Of a stretch of DNA of 64,000 nt, positions 50,432 to 64,000 are shown piece after piece. The position numbers and the translations under genes are program-made. The number at the start of each line of letters is the position of its first letter. The first letter of the stretch is position 1. The notes beneath the pieces were generated by a model. That model did no database searches, was not told the origin of the DNA, and was given only the letters and a program-made list of their open reading frames with translations. The stretch covers positions 2,501-66,500 of the forward strand of contig JABVXV010000281.1 of NCBI GenBank assembly GCA_013365325.1, written 5' to 3'. The stretch comes from Dipetalonema caudispina (taxonomy: Eukaryota; Nematoda; Chromadorea; Rhabditida; Onchocercidae).

Positions 50432-51020
50432 TTAGGGTAAGTTAATACTTCCGAACATATTAAGATATGAACGATCGGGTAATTCTTTTTTTATTCTTGC
50501 TGAATTGAGCGAATTTCTCGGTGAAAATTTATTACATCCTGCAGAAAAAAGGAAAAAAAAAAGATTAAAAAGTACCAATAAAAATTTTTGGTAATATAAC
50601 AAATAAATTTGAATATTATTTAATAATTTGCAAGATTTCATTCCTATGATTATGATTAACTTTATTTATGTTTATTTAAAAAGTACCATTATATATGCAA
50701 AAAGGTCAATATAGGAGGAAAATAAATGAAATAAAATATTTCCTGACTTACTAATAAGTTAGAAAAAAAAGTTATAAAAATAAATTAGCTACTAGAAATT
50801 TTGGCAATAATTCTGCAAAAGTAAGAAATTTAAATACTGCTTGAAATTTTTAAACTTTAAAATATAACTGGACTACTAAATTCGAAAATTTTACATATTA
50901 TATATTACCTGTTTTTCTATCATACGGCGTTTGATTATCTCTTTTGACAACCGGTTGTTCAACCTTTTGTCGCCAGGTTATCTTATTCTGTTTCGAAGTA
51001 ATTTCATTATCAAATTCCAT
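50432..51020 (-). CDS. Unrecognised 72-aa basic protein, two exons
   Basis: I do not recognise this gene. Exons 50909-51020 and 50432-50538 (ACAG|GTAATA donor, CTGCAG acceptor) give 72 aa. The sequence runs MEFDNEITSKQNKITWRQK, KVEQPVVKRDNQTPYDRK, then CNKFSPRNSLNSARIKKEL and DRSYLNMFGSINLP. It is basic and Asn/Ser/Pro-containing, probably largely disordered, with a more ordered-looking C-terminal SYLNMFGSINLP that could be a short linear motif. No signal peptide or membrane helix is seen. Minus-strand AATAAA (50378-50383) lies 49 nt past the stop, and TTTTTAG just upstream of the ATG could be an acceptor for an upstream exon or spliced leader. The well-formed intron and balanced codons argue for a real gene, but it is short. 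Confidence 0.5.
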
Positions 51021-51639
51021 CCTAAAAATTAATTAATTGCACTTTTTTTTTTTATGCAAATAAGTTTTGCTAAATAAAACGACACGAATAAAAGCGAAAA
51101 AAAAAATTGAATGTTTAAATAAATTTTAATTTACAAAAAAAAAAAAGCTCGACAAATTTAAGCAATAAATTAAATACAATCATTGCACTTATTTAAAACA
51201 ATTCAATACAGTGATAAAAATGATAATTAGAAAATTTTAAATTCGCAAAAAAAAAAAAAAAAAAAAAAAATGTTGCATTCTGAGAAATGGCAAATGATAC
51301 TTTTATCATATTTATATACTGCTTGATGTTTCGTAGTTTATACAATTTTGTTCAACGATGACGTTAATGAAATGATCAATGATTTGTTTATTTACGTAAA
51401 TGTTATTTGTTATTCATCCTCTGATGTCATTTCAACGATTTTATAAAAATTAATTTTTTCCCTCACATCTCTACTACTTCTCATTTTTTCACTTCATTTG
51501 GATGCTTTTTTTTTTTCGTGATAAATCCTAAAATTTCAAAAGTAATTGGTAATGCAACATCAATTTTCACAAATTTTCACGTTTTACGTGAGGTTAATTT
51601 ACAGTAAAGTTATGATATAAAGTGATGTTGAAATACTGA

Positions 51640-52330
51640 TTGTTCAAAAGCAATTAATTGTTGATCAACTGGTCAATTTTTATTAAATTAATTAATTTCA
51701 GGTTATTTGATTGATTTGTCATGAGTTGATCAATTGTTACCAGTTAATCTAATGTTAACAAGTCAATCAGCTATTGATCAGCCAGAAAGGATAATAATTG
51801 ATCATTTGATAACAAACCGATCGACTAATATTGCTAAATTATCAGAGAATAGCAAAAAAAAAAAAAAAAAGGATCAAAATAATAGATATTATGTGATAAT
51901 TGAAATTCTTACTGTTAAGATAAGTTCCAAAGTGGCAATATTCTAAATTTTATTATTAATTTTATCAGTATGAAGTTTGCAGTTTGCCACTATTTTTCAA
52001 TCAAACAAAGCAATGAAATTAGGTGGCACTGAAATTTTTATCCAAATAATTTTCCCATATTCATTCATTTCAATAGCAATGCATAGAAATTAAACTTTCT
52101 TTTAATTAATTTTTCATTTAATAGAAATTAAAACTTATTATGAATTGATTTGGATATAAATTCAATTAACTAATATCGTTTGATTAATTCGATTAATTAA
52201 CTAATAACTTGTGGTTAATCAGTTATATCAATTGATCCAATTAGATCAAGCAGTTGAACAGCAGTAGTTCACTAACCAATATCAGCTGATTAATTAATTA
52301 TCTCGACTGATCTGATTAGATTAAAAACTT
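51640..52330. repeat. Two blocks rich in TTGATCA-type palindromes
   Basis: TGATCA or near variants occur at about 51662, 51729, 51775, 51799, 52223, 52236 and 52308, mixed with AATTAATT and AATCAG. Two clusters (51640-51830 and 52150-52330) are separated by ordinary AT-rich DNA. It looks like a decayed short-unit repeat; no clean period could be fixed by eye. Confidence 0.35.
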
Positions 52331-54462
52331 GAATGGTAATAATTTCGTGTTTAGCACTTATTTTTATTCAAATTATATAACTATAATATTTGAATATCAT
52401 TTTTGGATCTTATTTCACAATCGATTCTTTAAGTCATTTCAATATGATTCCCTTAAAAAAATTATATAATATGCAAAAAAAGGAAAAAAAAAATGTCATT
52501 TTAAATAAGAATTGCAATAAGACATTTAAATGTTTAAATATGCATATTTTTGCCAATTGTTTTCAAGAATGTTTTGGAGAAATAAAAAAAAAAAAGAGAA
52601 ATTGGACTGCACTTATAAATTAATTTAATTTCACATACCTTTTAAAGATGATAAATTTTATCAAAGTGATTACTACGTAATCATCCTTAAATTGAATATG
52701 TAATCACATACTTAAATTTCTGCGAAATTCACGAAAAAAAAACGAAAAAGAAAATTCAAAGTTCGAATAGTGAAAATAATAAACATATAAAGTAAGCTTA
52801 AAGCTAAAATTCATTTCTAAAAGAATTTTTAATAAATTTCATAGATTGCTATAAATTGTTCAAAAAAAACGAAAAGAGAAAATATACGACAATTTTATCG
52901 AACTAACAATAACACTTTACTTAAAATGATGCAAAAAAAAAAAAAAAAAAAAAAAAATGAAGTTAAATTGATGACGGGAAATGTTTTTTGAACAATAAAA
53001 GTTCAAAGAAAATTTTTTTATTTATCAGTTAACATTTGTTATTAAGTACTTTGAAGCAAGAAAAAAAAAAAATGGAGAAAAAAGCGAAACAATCATTCGT
53101 CAATTTATTGATAGATTGATAGAAATGAACTTTTTAGGAAAATTTGAACTTTTATTTTCCATTCTTTTTCTTTCTTTTTGAAAATCTTTTAATTTAAATG
53201 ATAAAACTTTATCAATTATTATCTTCTGATGCAAATAAATCTCGAATATTGGTGTTTTTAACTTTTTCAAGGTTTAATTTTTGAAATTTTTTTAATGCAA
53301 TCTAATATTTTCACTTCATGGACTTTTTTTTTCCTCTTCTTAAAATCGGTAAATTCAAGTTAGTTTAAAATTTTTCATTGCAGATAAACTAAGGGAGAAG
53401 TCATTAATTAAACTAAATAGCTATAAATTGAAAACTTAAAGACATTTTAACTATTATAATTATGTGCGATATCTCATTTGCTGTTAGCTTATAAATCAAA
53501 AAAAAAAGAAAAAGAAAAAAAGTGCTTGCAAAAAAAAAAAATATTTTGCACGAAGTTGAAATTTCAGATTTTGAAATTAAATACTCCCAAACTACTAATA
53601 GAAATGTGGACGATGAAAAATTTTGAAGAAGAAGCAAAATAAATGAATAGGATGAAAAAGTTTTATTGAAGTATAATTGAAATAAAGATCGAAAAATGAT
53701 TTTCTAGAAAAATTCTTTCCCATTTTATTTGTTTTGATATGAAATTGATTGATTGATATGAACTAGATGGAATAAACAAAACAGAAGAAAATTTCATGAA
53801 AAGGAATGCAAATTCTCATTTATTTTCAAAGGGAATTTGCATTCTTTTCCATAAAATTTTTTTTTTTTCTTTAAGTATTTGCAAAAATAAATTATAAATT
53901 CAAACTTCATTTTGTAGGAAGAAACTCAAATTTTATTTGTTTTCGAATTTTGTAGCAAAGAATTCAAGTGCATTTTCGATTTTACCTTTTTTTTTTTTTG
54001 CATTTCCTTTTTTCTATTCTTTTTACCCCTTCTATATTGCAATAATTTCAAAATAACTTCAATTACAATATGGAAATAGGATTACATAACCAATTAAATT
54101 TTTCATTGAAATTTTTAGAAAATTTTTTGAAGTTGTTTTTTATCATTTCCATGATGTAGAGAAGAATATCGCCAAACTGAGAAACACAAATCAGCAATTA
54201 ATCTAAGCAAAATCAGAATTAAACTCAGAAATATATCCTTTCAGAAAAAATTGAAGTGTTAAAAAAAGAAAGAAAAAAACTGTATCAGCATAGTTCCCTG
54301 TTGATAATGTAAAAATGTACAGAATATTATTATTTAAATGTCTTTGATGTTAATAATACTACAAATATAATGAAATGTTGCTGTACAATTGCATAAAATA
54401 ATTTATTTTGTTAAAGTAACTATATAATAGCACAGGTACAAATGAGAAGTATTGAAAAGTTC

Positions 54463-54468
54463 TTTATT
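54463..54468 (-). promoter_or_regulatory. Candidate polyadenylation signal of GDP-fucose synthase
   Basis: Minus-strand AATAAA about 185 nt past the stop codon at 54653. Confidence 0.4.
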
Positions 54469-54652
54469 TGATTTAATAAGTTGTAAACAACATAACGAAT
54501 TGTAATCATCCAATTATTTGTTTAATGATGACAACAAAGTTTGTTCCGAAATTGAATTATGTGTTACTTTATGGATGTATAATTGCTTTTTTTACTGAAT
54601 ATGTTTTGCATCACAGAAAAATATGAATTATATACTTATATTTCCAATCCAA

Positions 54653-57613
<2,961 letters not shown>

Positions 57614-58685
57614 TTCGTGTTTTTTCTTTCCGAATTTTAACCTGTAAATTAACGAAAGTTAATTTGAAAAACACGAAAGAATAACATTCATTTGTGATAT
57701 TTGTTTCCTGTGAATGCTCAAGTTTTTAAGGGCAAATGCTTAGTCATATAGAATTAGAGTCGTAGAATGAATATGATCAAAAGTCAAAAACAATTTCTAA
57801 AATTCCTTTTACGTAATAAAACATCCACACGTAAGTGTTATATTATACGTCGCCGACTCAGTTACCTCTTACAATTCAACAGAACTAAATCCTCAGAATT
57901 TTTTTTCTTTTAAATTACAGTCGTAAGATAACTTTAATATTGCTTGTTAGCTTCAATTTATACGATCGATTGACATCACCTTTCTGAGCTACCTTGACTG
58001 TTTCAGGTTTAACTAGTGGAGCATGCAGTAATGCACAAATCACCACAATGTAATTTTATTTCTGCTAACGATACATGTATCAGACGATGATAGCCATTCT
58101 ATGAAGTTAAAAATAAAGTTAACTACCTCGAATTCATATCTCCCTCTCTTTATCATGAAGTTATTTTGAGCTAAATTTTTAATTCAATTTTTGAATTAGT
58201 TATCGTAAACGCAGTTTGGAAATCTATACTGAAATAAAAGTCGATCTCAATTAATGCACAAAATCTGTTTTTCTTCATACTGTTCAATATTTGAATATTC
58301 TCGTCATTTATTACAGTAAAAAACAAAAACGTATTCTCTTCAGTCTCACAACAATATTTTGATTTGGATTCTACTACCATACCAAAATAAAAGGTAGAAA
58401 AAACAAAAACAAAGAAACGTAAAAATGTAAAATACATGAGAATAATGATAATAAATCATTGATAAACCCAAATACAGTTTGAACACATTTATGGACATGT
58501 TTCTTCTGCAATTAAGCAAGTGATAAAAACATGTTGGGCACAAGTCACTTTTGAAAAACTATTAGAAAAAGGGAAAGAGTGCGTCGAAAGATAAACGAGA
58601 GTACTGCAAAAGTGAGCAAGAACACCACAACAGTAACAAACAAATATTCGGAAAAAAAGGGGATATTTTTTCATATTAATCCCTT
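57614..58685. other. Intergenic between UBC-18 and GDP-fucose synthase
   Basis: A 1.07-kb interval between two minus-strand genes, holding the UBC-18 3' UTR and the upstream region of the synthase. Minus-strand open frames at 58171-58674 are Phe/Tyr/Cys-rich, overlap one another and have no splice or family support. Confidence 0.55.
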
Positions 58686-60124
58686 CTAAAAACCATCCGG
58701 CCGTTTTACTGCGTATTTTTTCGTGTAATCTTCTGCTGTCTTGTTGAATTTTTTCCTATCTTTCGTAAATTCTTCTGCAAGATCTGCTCGTAATGGATGA
58801 TCTGGTTCCGGTTCCGTAATCAGACCAAGCAATGCATTCATCACTGAAAATCATATCATTTTTCCTTTCATTCTTCATCGCACAATAAACTGTCAATACT
58901 ATGTAAAACAATATTTTAAGAAATAAGTAAAACAAAAAAGTATACTAATTAAAGTATTATACATTATTTCGCACAATACCCAACTAAGGCATCACTGTAC
59001 AAAACATGTCATTCCCTGAAATGGTTGATTCCAGATAACTAAATACAGGATAAGGAACAATGCGACAACGAATTAAGAATAAGCTATATTTTTCTCGCTT
59101 TTTACAAGCTTTCAAACATCTTACTATTCAACTGCAAACTATAGGTGGTATTGAAAGATGAAACCAGCAGTTCTGTACCCATCAATATGCACAAAATTTG
59201 CAAGTGATTTCGAAGTTATATCACCAAAATGTCAGACTTAAAGTGCTGAGTAAAAACTTTTCATTCGAAACCAAACCTTAAAGTGCAAAAAATGACCTTG
59301 TTCAGTTTTGGTAGCAGGTTTCCAGTTGTCAGGTGATATGATCGGAAGACATACTTGTCCCTTCTCGTCAACATTTGGGTGATAAATCTTCGTCAAAAAT
59401 GTAATCTTGGGTGGTTTAAACGGATATTCTACTGGAAAATCTATGGCTACTTTAAATGCTCCTTTGTTGTATGGCTCTTTATCCTGCAAATATTATAAGT
59501 ATAATAAAAAAGTGTCTTACCCTATTATCTAATGAACTTGCACCTGATTTTGACTAATATTCTCTACAATAATAAACACAGAGTGAAATTCTGAAGTCAG
59601 CAATACCACTCTTTTCAATATGATTTATTTATCTAATACTATGCCTACCGGCACAAGAAGACCTGTCCAGTGCAGCAAATTATTTTCATCAAATTCAACA
59701 CAGCAGAATGTCCTCGACTCAGATGATTGGATATCCGTCAGTTCCTAAAAAAGTACTAATATGTTCCGTGCAATGATGGCTAAAAATCAATAAGAAATAT
59801 ACAACTTAAACACCAAGAAAATAATCATTAATATTATTAGAATACATGAAAACTTATTTCCTTCCTTCATCACACTTTTGTCACTGATACAGTTGCCAAG
59901 GCAAAAAGATCACATTTCAAAAACACGATAATAGCGATAGTTACGCAAATTCAACCAGCAAATGGCTCACTAAAAAAGCAATCAGCTTTGTGAAAGTTTA
60001 TCCTACTCTATATTTTAATAATACAAATCACTTTGGCAATTATTACAAAAGTGAACTAAACACCGTCAGATTCAAAGGAAAAAAGCTAACAAACTTTTTT
60101 TAATCGACGTGATGAAGAGGCCAT
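58686..60124 (-). CDS. ubc-18: Ubiquitin-conjugating enzyme E2, UBE2L3/UBC-18 type
   Basis: E2 enzyme that passes ubiquitin to HECT and RBR ligases. Exons 60095-60124, 59649-59744, 59297-59483 and 58686-58843 join in phase to 156 aa, close to human UBE2L3 (154). The 30-nt first exon encodes [10 protein letters not shown] and leads directly into ELTDIQ; I chose it because RRLKKEL matches the family's conserved first helix. Core: [14 protein letters not shown], the HPN motif (residues 77-79) and catalytic Cys87 in GQVCLPII. Phe64 matches the UBE2L3 residue used to bind HECT and RING domains. His120 in [15 protein letters not shown] replaces the Asp of general E2s; in UBE2L3 the same His explains transfer to cysteines and not lysines. 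The tail is [12 protein letters not shown]. The exon-1 donor (GTTTGT) is weak. Confidence 0.95.
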
Positions 60125-61998
60125 TATTGAGTGAAATCGGTATAAACCCTAAACAAATCGATTACAAAATAGAAAAAATCAAATTGCTTCTCGCAAAATG
60201 AATCTTATGAAGAGCTATTTTTTTTTTCTTTTTTTTGAAAAAGTCAGACTATTATCCAATAAAACCTGTGACATCCAATTATTTCACGTAATCATCCGAA
60301 ATCTATTTTATTTCACACTCACTAAAATAAATAAAGATAGAGTTATATAACTTCAATAATTCGATCATTGTAAACTTTTCTTTTTTTTTTTTTGGCATAT
60401 TTCTATCATTCAAAGATTATCACATAAGAGGAACAAATTTCTAACATGGAAACATTACAAGCATAATATGTAGTAATTGTATTGGCATCTCAAGAAAAAA
60501 AAAAATGCAAAATGATGCAAATTGTAATGTTGCGAAATTCGTAAATAATCATTATACATCCTTTATGATAATAAATTTGATGAGGAAATAACACTTACGA
60601 AATTTTTTCATCATCTTTTTAACATTATTGAAGAAAATGAAATTCAAATAATACATTGGTAATGTGACATATACAGAGATGATAGTCTATAATTGTTCAC
60701 TAATCTGACAGGTTATCAAAAAGTAACCGATTCATCTAACCTCAAACATTGGGTCAAATAAAATGATCCTTAACCTTTCGTGACTCATAAATAAACTTTT
60801 TCTTACTCACTTCAACGGCCCGTCTTAATAGGTTAGTATGAAAATTTCAGTTCCGAAAAATGGCATAAAATTGATTTTGTTGCAAAATGAACCACGGCGG
60901 AAAAAATCAAATTATAAATTTGGGATGAATTTTATGAAATTTTACTTTTTTTTTTTTTTTGTTAAGGAATTTAGATGAATGTTAGGAAAGAAGAAGATGA
61001 TTGGGAATGATGAGATTGGAATAAGTATGATTTCTGGAATGCAATAACAATTAATTATTAGCAAAGAATGTTATCTATCATAATATTATCATTGTGTATT
61101 CGTCGTTTGTATAAGTTAATGTAGTTAACCTTTGACATTTTTTAGTACAATTAAACTTTTTTGGAAACTAATATAACTTTTTTTTTTCCTATACATTTTG
61201 CTGGTATGGAAAAGCTGTATAGGATAAGAAGTGTTCAGAGTGATGCATGTAATAGTTTAGTGATGTAATCAAAATTAGCAAGAGATCATTTTCTGTTAGT
61301 GGATGAAGCTACACAATCCGGATTATAGCTTGTGTAGCATTTCCTGATAACATTTAGGGATGAAGAAGAAAGATGATCCATTTCTCATTCCTAAACTTCT
61401 AAATTCGATCAAATTTCAGACCTGAAAATAAACCGGATAATTTAGTAGAATCTAAAGATTGGCGATTTAAAAATGTGAAATATTGTCTGGTTAAGGATTG
61501 AGAATATTAATGATTAGTAATTAAGTACTAAAATAAGGACGATGATTAAAATTAGAAAAGGTTGTAAGGTAAGACGAAGTAAATAAGACTGTTGAAATGG
61601 TTTAATCCAATTATTGTCAATACATATTATAATAACATACTATCAAGATATTATAGGAGATAAAATTATTTAATTAGGAAAGAGCAACTACTTAATTAGG
61701 GAATATTTTGTAGATTTTAATTGTTTTGGAAAATATTTTGTGGACTTTATTATTTTATTTTTATAAAATATTTTTAATCTATTGCTGTATACAAAATACT
61801 TCTCAAACTTGCTTTATTATAAAGTATTTCCAGTTTCACTACCATATATATTTTTTAATTTAATTATTCTTTGAAACGTTGCTGCACCATTTTAATTATT
61901 ATGCTGTTTAAATGCAATATGATTGTTAAAATAACATATCAGATTATATTTTTGCTTTCAGGAAGTATATTATCTCATTTTTCACAACAGGCTGATTA
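60125..61998. other. Divergent intergenic region between UBC-18 and MCM6
   Basis: A 1.87-kb interval between start codons on opposite strands. It contains poly-T/poly-A tracts and, just before the MCM6 ATG, acceptor-like TTTCAG (about 61962) and CAACAG (61990) that could splice a 5' UTR or a spliced leader. No gene is seen. Confidence 0.5.
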
Positions 61999-64000
61999 AT
62001 GGATAGCAATATTGTAGTTCCAAAAATTACCGATTCGGAAGGAGCACATGTGCAAAATGAATTTTATCGCTTCATCAATGAGTAAAAAATTATTTTTTCC
62101 ATAGCAATTAGTTTCATTCATTTTTTAAAATCGATCCTTTAGATGGTGAAGTGAAATTTTTTGAATCATTTGAAGTAGTTTAAAATTGTTAATAGCATCA
62201 GATAACTTTTTTTTTAATTTTATTTTTTAATTAAGTCTCATCTCATATATTTTTACAAAATATTGAACAAAAATTTTTTGTTAGATTTGAAAATTCGAAT
62301 GGAACGCTCATCTATAAAGAGGAAATTCCACATCTGTACCATCCAGAACGCAACACGCTGTTTGTCCAATTCGATGACCTTTTCTCCTTCAGCAGTACGC
62401 TTGCATCAGCACTCGAATTGCAATTTTACAGGTAAAGTTCATCATTTTAATTTCCATCTTTGAACAATCATAAAATTAGTTTCAAATTATTTGAATTTTA
62501 AAGCATCACCGACAAATCATATTTTGTAGACTATATCCATATCTGTGCAAAGCGCTGCATCTTACAATTATGGATGGTTGCAACGATGATAATATCAGAC
62601 AACGGATGCAAAGAAAGGAATTTTATGTCAGTATTGGGCAAATTAGAAACAAACTCAGGTGATCTGTCTCATTCTTCTTTGATTAAATCTCTGCAACCAT
62701 TTTTTCTTTTTCAGAAAAGCTGGTAAGAAAACATTCTGCCCATTAATTGTCTAGAAGTTTATGTTCGAATAACCTAATATCTGTCTTTAATCTAGGGTTC
62801 GTGAATTGACAGCCAGTAAAATTGGTGCTTTGACGTGTATTTCGGGACAAGTGGTGCGAACACATCCTGTGCATCCTGAACTTCATAAAGGCGTTTTCAT
62901 TTGCGATGACTGTGGAACAAAAGTTAAAAATATTGAACAACAATTTCGCTACACACCGGTATTATTTTCCGTAAAAATATAGTTCACTGTTAATACATTG
63001 GTTAGAAATTCGGTTTGTGGTTCGCTTTAAAGTTAACGAGTAAACTGTGCATTATAAAGTGAATTATTAGTTGTGCTGACTTTAATATTAATCTTATCTA
63101 AAAAAGGTAGATTTCCAGCCAGCACAATGTGCAAATCAGCAGTGCAGTAATCGTGGTCGTTTCCAGCTGGATATTTACGAATCATCATTTATCGATTTTC
63201 AGGTATTTCTGAACATTTGAACTTTTCAGTGTTTCCGGATTATGAATGGTTTTGAATAGCAGATTTCATTTCAGAAAATACGTATGCAAGAGACCCAGAC
63301 AGAATTGCCACGAGGTAGTATCCCATTGAGTTTGGATGTTATCTTACGTGGTGAACTCGTTGAAACTATACAACCCGGTGATCGGTGTGATTTTGTTGGC
63401 GCACTGATTGTTATTCCAGATGTAGCTCAGCTGAGTGCGCCAGGTATCAAATCTTTCAATGTTAAGTTCAAATTTAAATTTAAATTGTATGAAAAAATGT
63501 TTGAATAATTTCATGTTGAGGTCTTCGAGCAGAAGCTTCCAGCCGTAATCGACGTCGTGGTATAGGAAAGGAGCAAGAGGGTATTACTGGCCTGAAGGCT
63601 TTAGGCGTTCGAGATATGAACTATAAATTGGCATTCCTCGCATGCAATGTCACGGCATCAGTTCCTTCGGTTTGATGCTAATCATATGCTTAATATTTCT
63701 TATTTAGTGATCTAAAATTGATATGTTTTCGAAAGTTGGAATTGAAACATAACAAAAGTTGTATCATTTTTTTGATAGCAGTAAGTAAATTGAGAGTTTT
63801 CGTAAATTGAGAGTAATTGAAATTTCAAGCAATTTTTCATCCATGAAAAAAGTGGATGATATAAAATGAAATCAATTTGTTAATCATAATTTTACTTCCA
63901 GTTTGGTAGTCGAGTTCTCGCACGTGAAGATTTAGACCATAATGAGCTATGGTCGCAGTTATCTGAAAATGAGAAGAAAGTGATGCGTAAAATGAGTGAA
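61999..64000 (+). CDS. mcm-6: Replicative helicase subunit MCM6, N-terminal part
   Basis: Subunit of the MCM2-7 hexamer that unwinds DNA at replication forks. Exons 61999-62081, 62285-62431, 62530-62658, 62796-62958, 63119-63202, 63275-63443, 63521-63669 and 63902 onward run in phase to the window edge (341 aa seen). Features: N-terminal helical domain; [20 protein letters not shown] followed by THPVHPEL; a zinc finger C-x2-C-x18-C-x4-C (ICDDC at about 155, then QCANQQC at about 178); [20 protein letters not shown]; and [16 protein letters not shown] of the OB fold. The AAA+ ATPase core lies beyond 64000. I placed the exon-5 acceptor at TTTCCAG (63118), not at AAAAAG (63106), because this keeps the family's zinc-finger spacing. 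The start ATG is the first in frame. Confidence 0.96.

Larger units (their letters stand above)
51021..54652. other. Intergenic, 3.6 kb, homopolymer- and palindrome-rich
   Basis: The longest gene-free stretch here. It holds poly-A runs of 23-27 bases (about 51247-51270 and 52930-52956), a TTGATCA/AATTAATT-rich block at 51640-52330, and the 3' UTR of GDP-fucose synthase at its right end. Open frames such as 52390-52623 are Lys/Asn/Phe-rich and lack support. Confidence 0.55.

Noticed and set aside
60811..60840. Minus-strand segment ending in RRAVE before a strong GTGAGT donor, first considered as exon 1 of UBC-18
   Set aside because: It has no in-frame Met and an upstream stop. The exon at 60095-60124 gives [10 protein letters not shown] in correct phase and matches the family.
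62713..62720. Possible 8-nt microexon (AAAAGCTG) in MCM6
   Set aside because: Including it shifts the following exon into a stop, while direct splicing gives the conserved RELTASKIG block.

Overview
This window is AT-rich eukaryotic DNA with many short exons, introns from about 45 bp to more than 2 kb, frequent TTTCAG/TTTTAG acceptors and long A/T homopolymers. Recognisable proteins include a ground-like (hedgehog-related) domain protein, a family I associate with nematodes. I read it as the nuclear genome of a parasitic nematode, probably spirurid/filarial. The species is an inference. Two runs of exactly 100 N (10960-11059 and 33136-33235) mark scaffold gaps, so this is a draft assembly.

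No gene is a single open frame. I rebuilt every model exon by exon from splice sites, reading-frame phase and family similarity. Layout, left to right: (1) 671-2212 (+) and 2544-8872 (+), two unrecognised genes of 195 and 462 aa. (2) 10626-15672 (+), an unrecognised 724-aa gene whose second exon is duplicated across the first gap. (3) 16617-23903 (+), the SR-like splicing regulator SFSWAP/suppressor-of-white-apricot. (4) 24566-29633 (-), DNA polymerase alpha subunit B (POLA2), tail-to-tail with SFSWAP. (5) 31112-33471 (-), autophagy initiation factor ATG101. (6) 34257-36101 (+), an unrecognised helical/coiled-coil gene. (7) 38318-39645 (+), a secreted ground-like protein. (8) 40997-43070 (-), SNARE SNAP-29. 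(9) 44052-45682 (-) and 46927-48266 (+), two mitochondrial SSB-like OB-fold genes placed head to head. (10) 50432-51020 (-), a 72-aa unrecognised protein. (11) 54653-57613 (-), GDP-L-fucose synthase. (12) 58686-60124 (-), ubiquitin-conjugating enzyme UBE2L3/UBC-18. (13) 61999-64000 (+), the N-terminal part of replicative helicase subunit MCM6, running off the right edge.

The genes do not form one pathway. Most are conserved housekeeping functions: splicing, replication priming and helicase, mitochondrial ssDNA binding, autophagy, membrane fusion, GDP-fucose synthesis and ubiquitination. They are interspersed with a few apparently lineage-restricted genes. I see no transposase, reverse transcriptase, CRISPR array or clear bacterial (e.g. 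Wolbachia-derived) segment.

The observations I rate highest are the divergent pair of mtSSB-like genes with a degenerate minisatellite between them, a tRNA-like element with A and B boxes antisense in a GDP-fucose synthase intron, and a Leu in place of the expected Phe in the ATG101 WF finger. Also notable are two phase-linked candidate cassette exons early in SFSWAP, a 16-bp array of POU-octamer-like sites in an intron, and the 121-bp identical repeat flanking the first gap.
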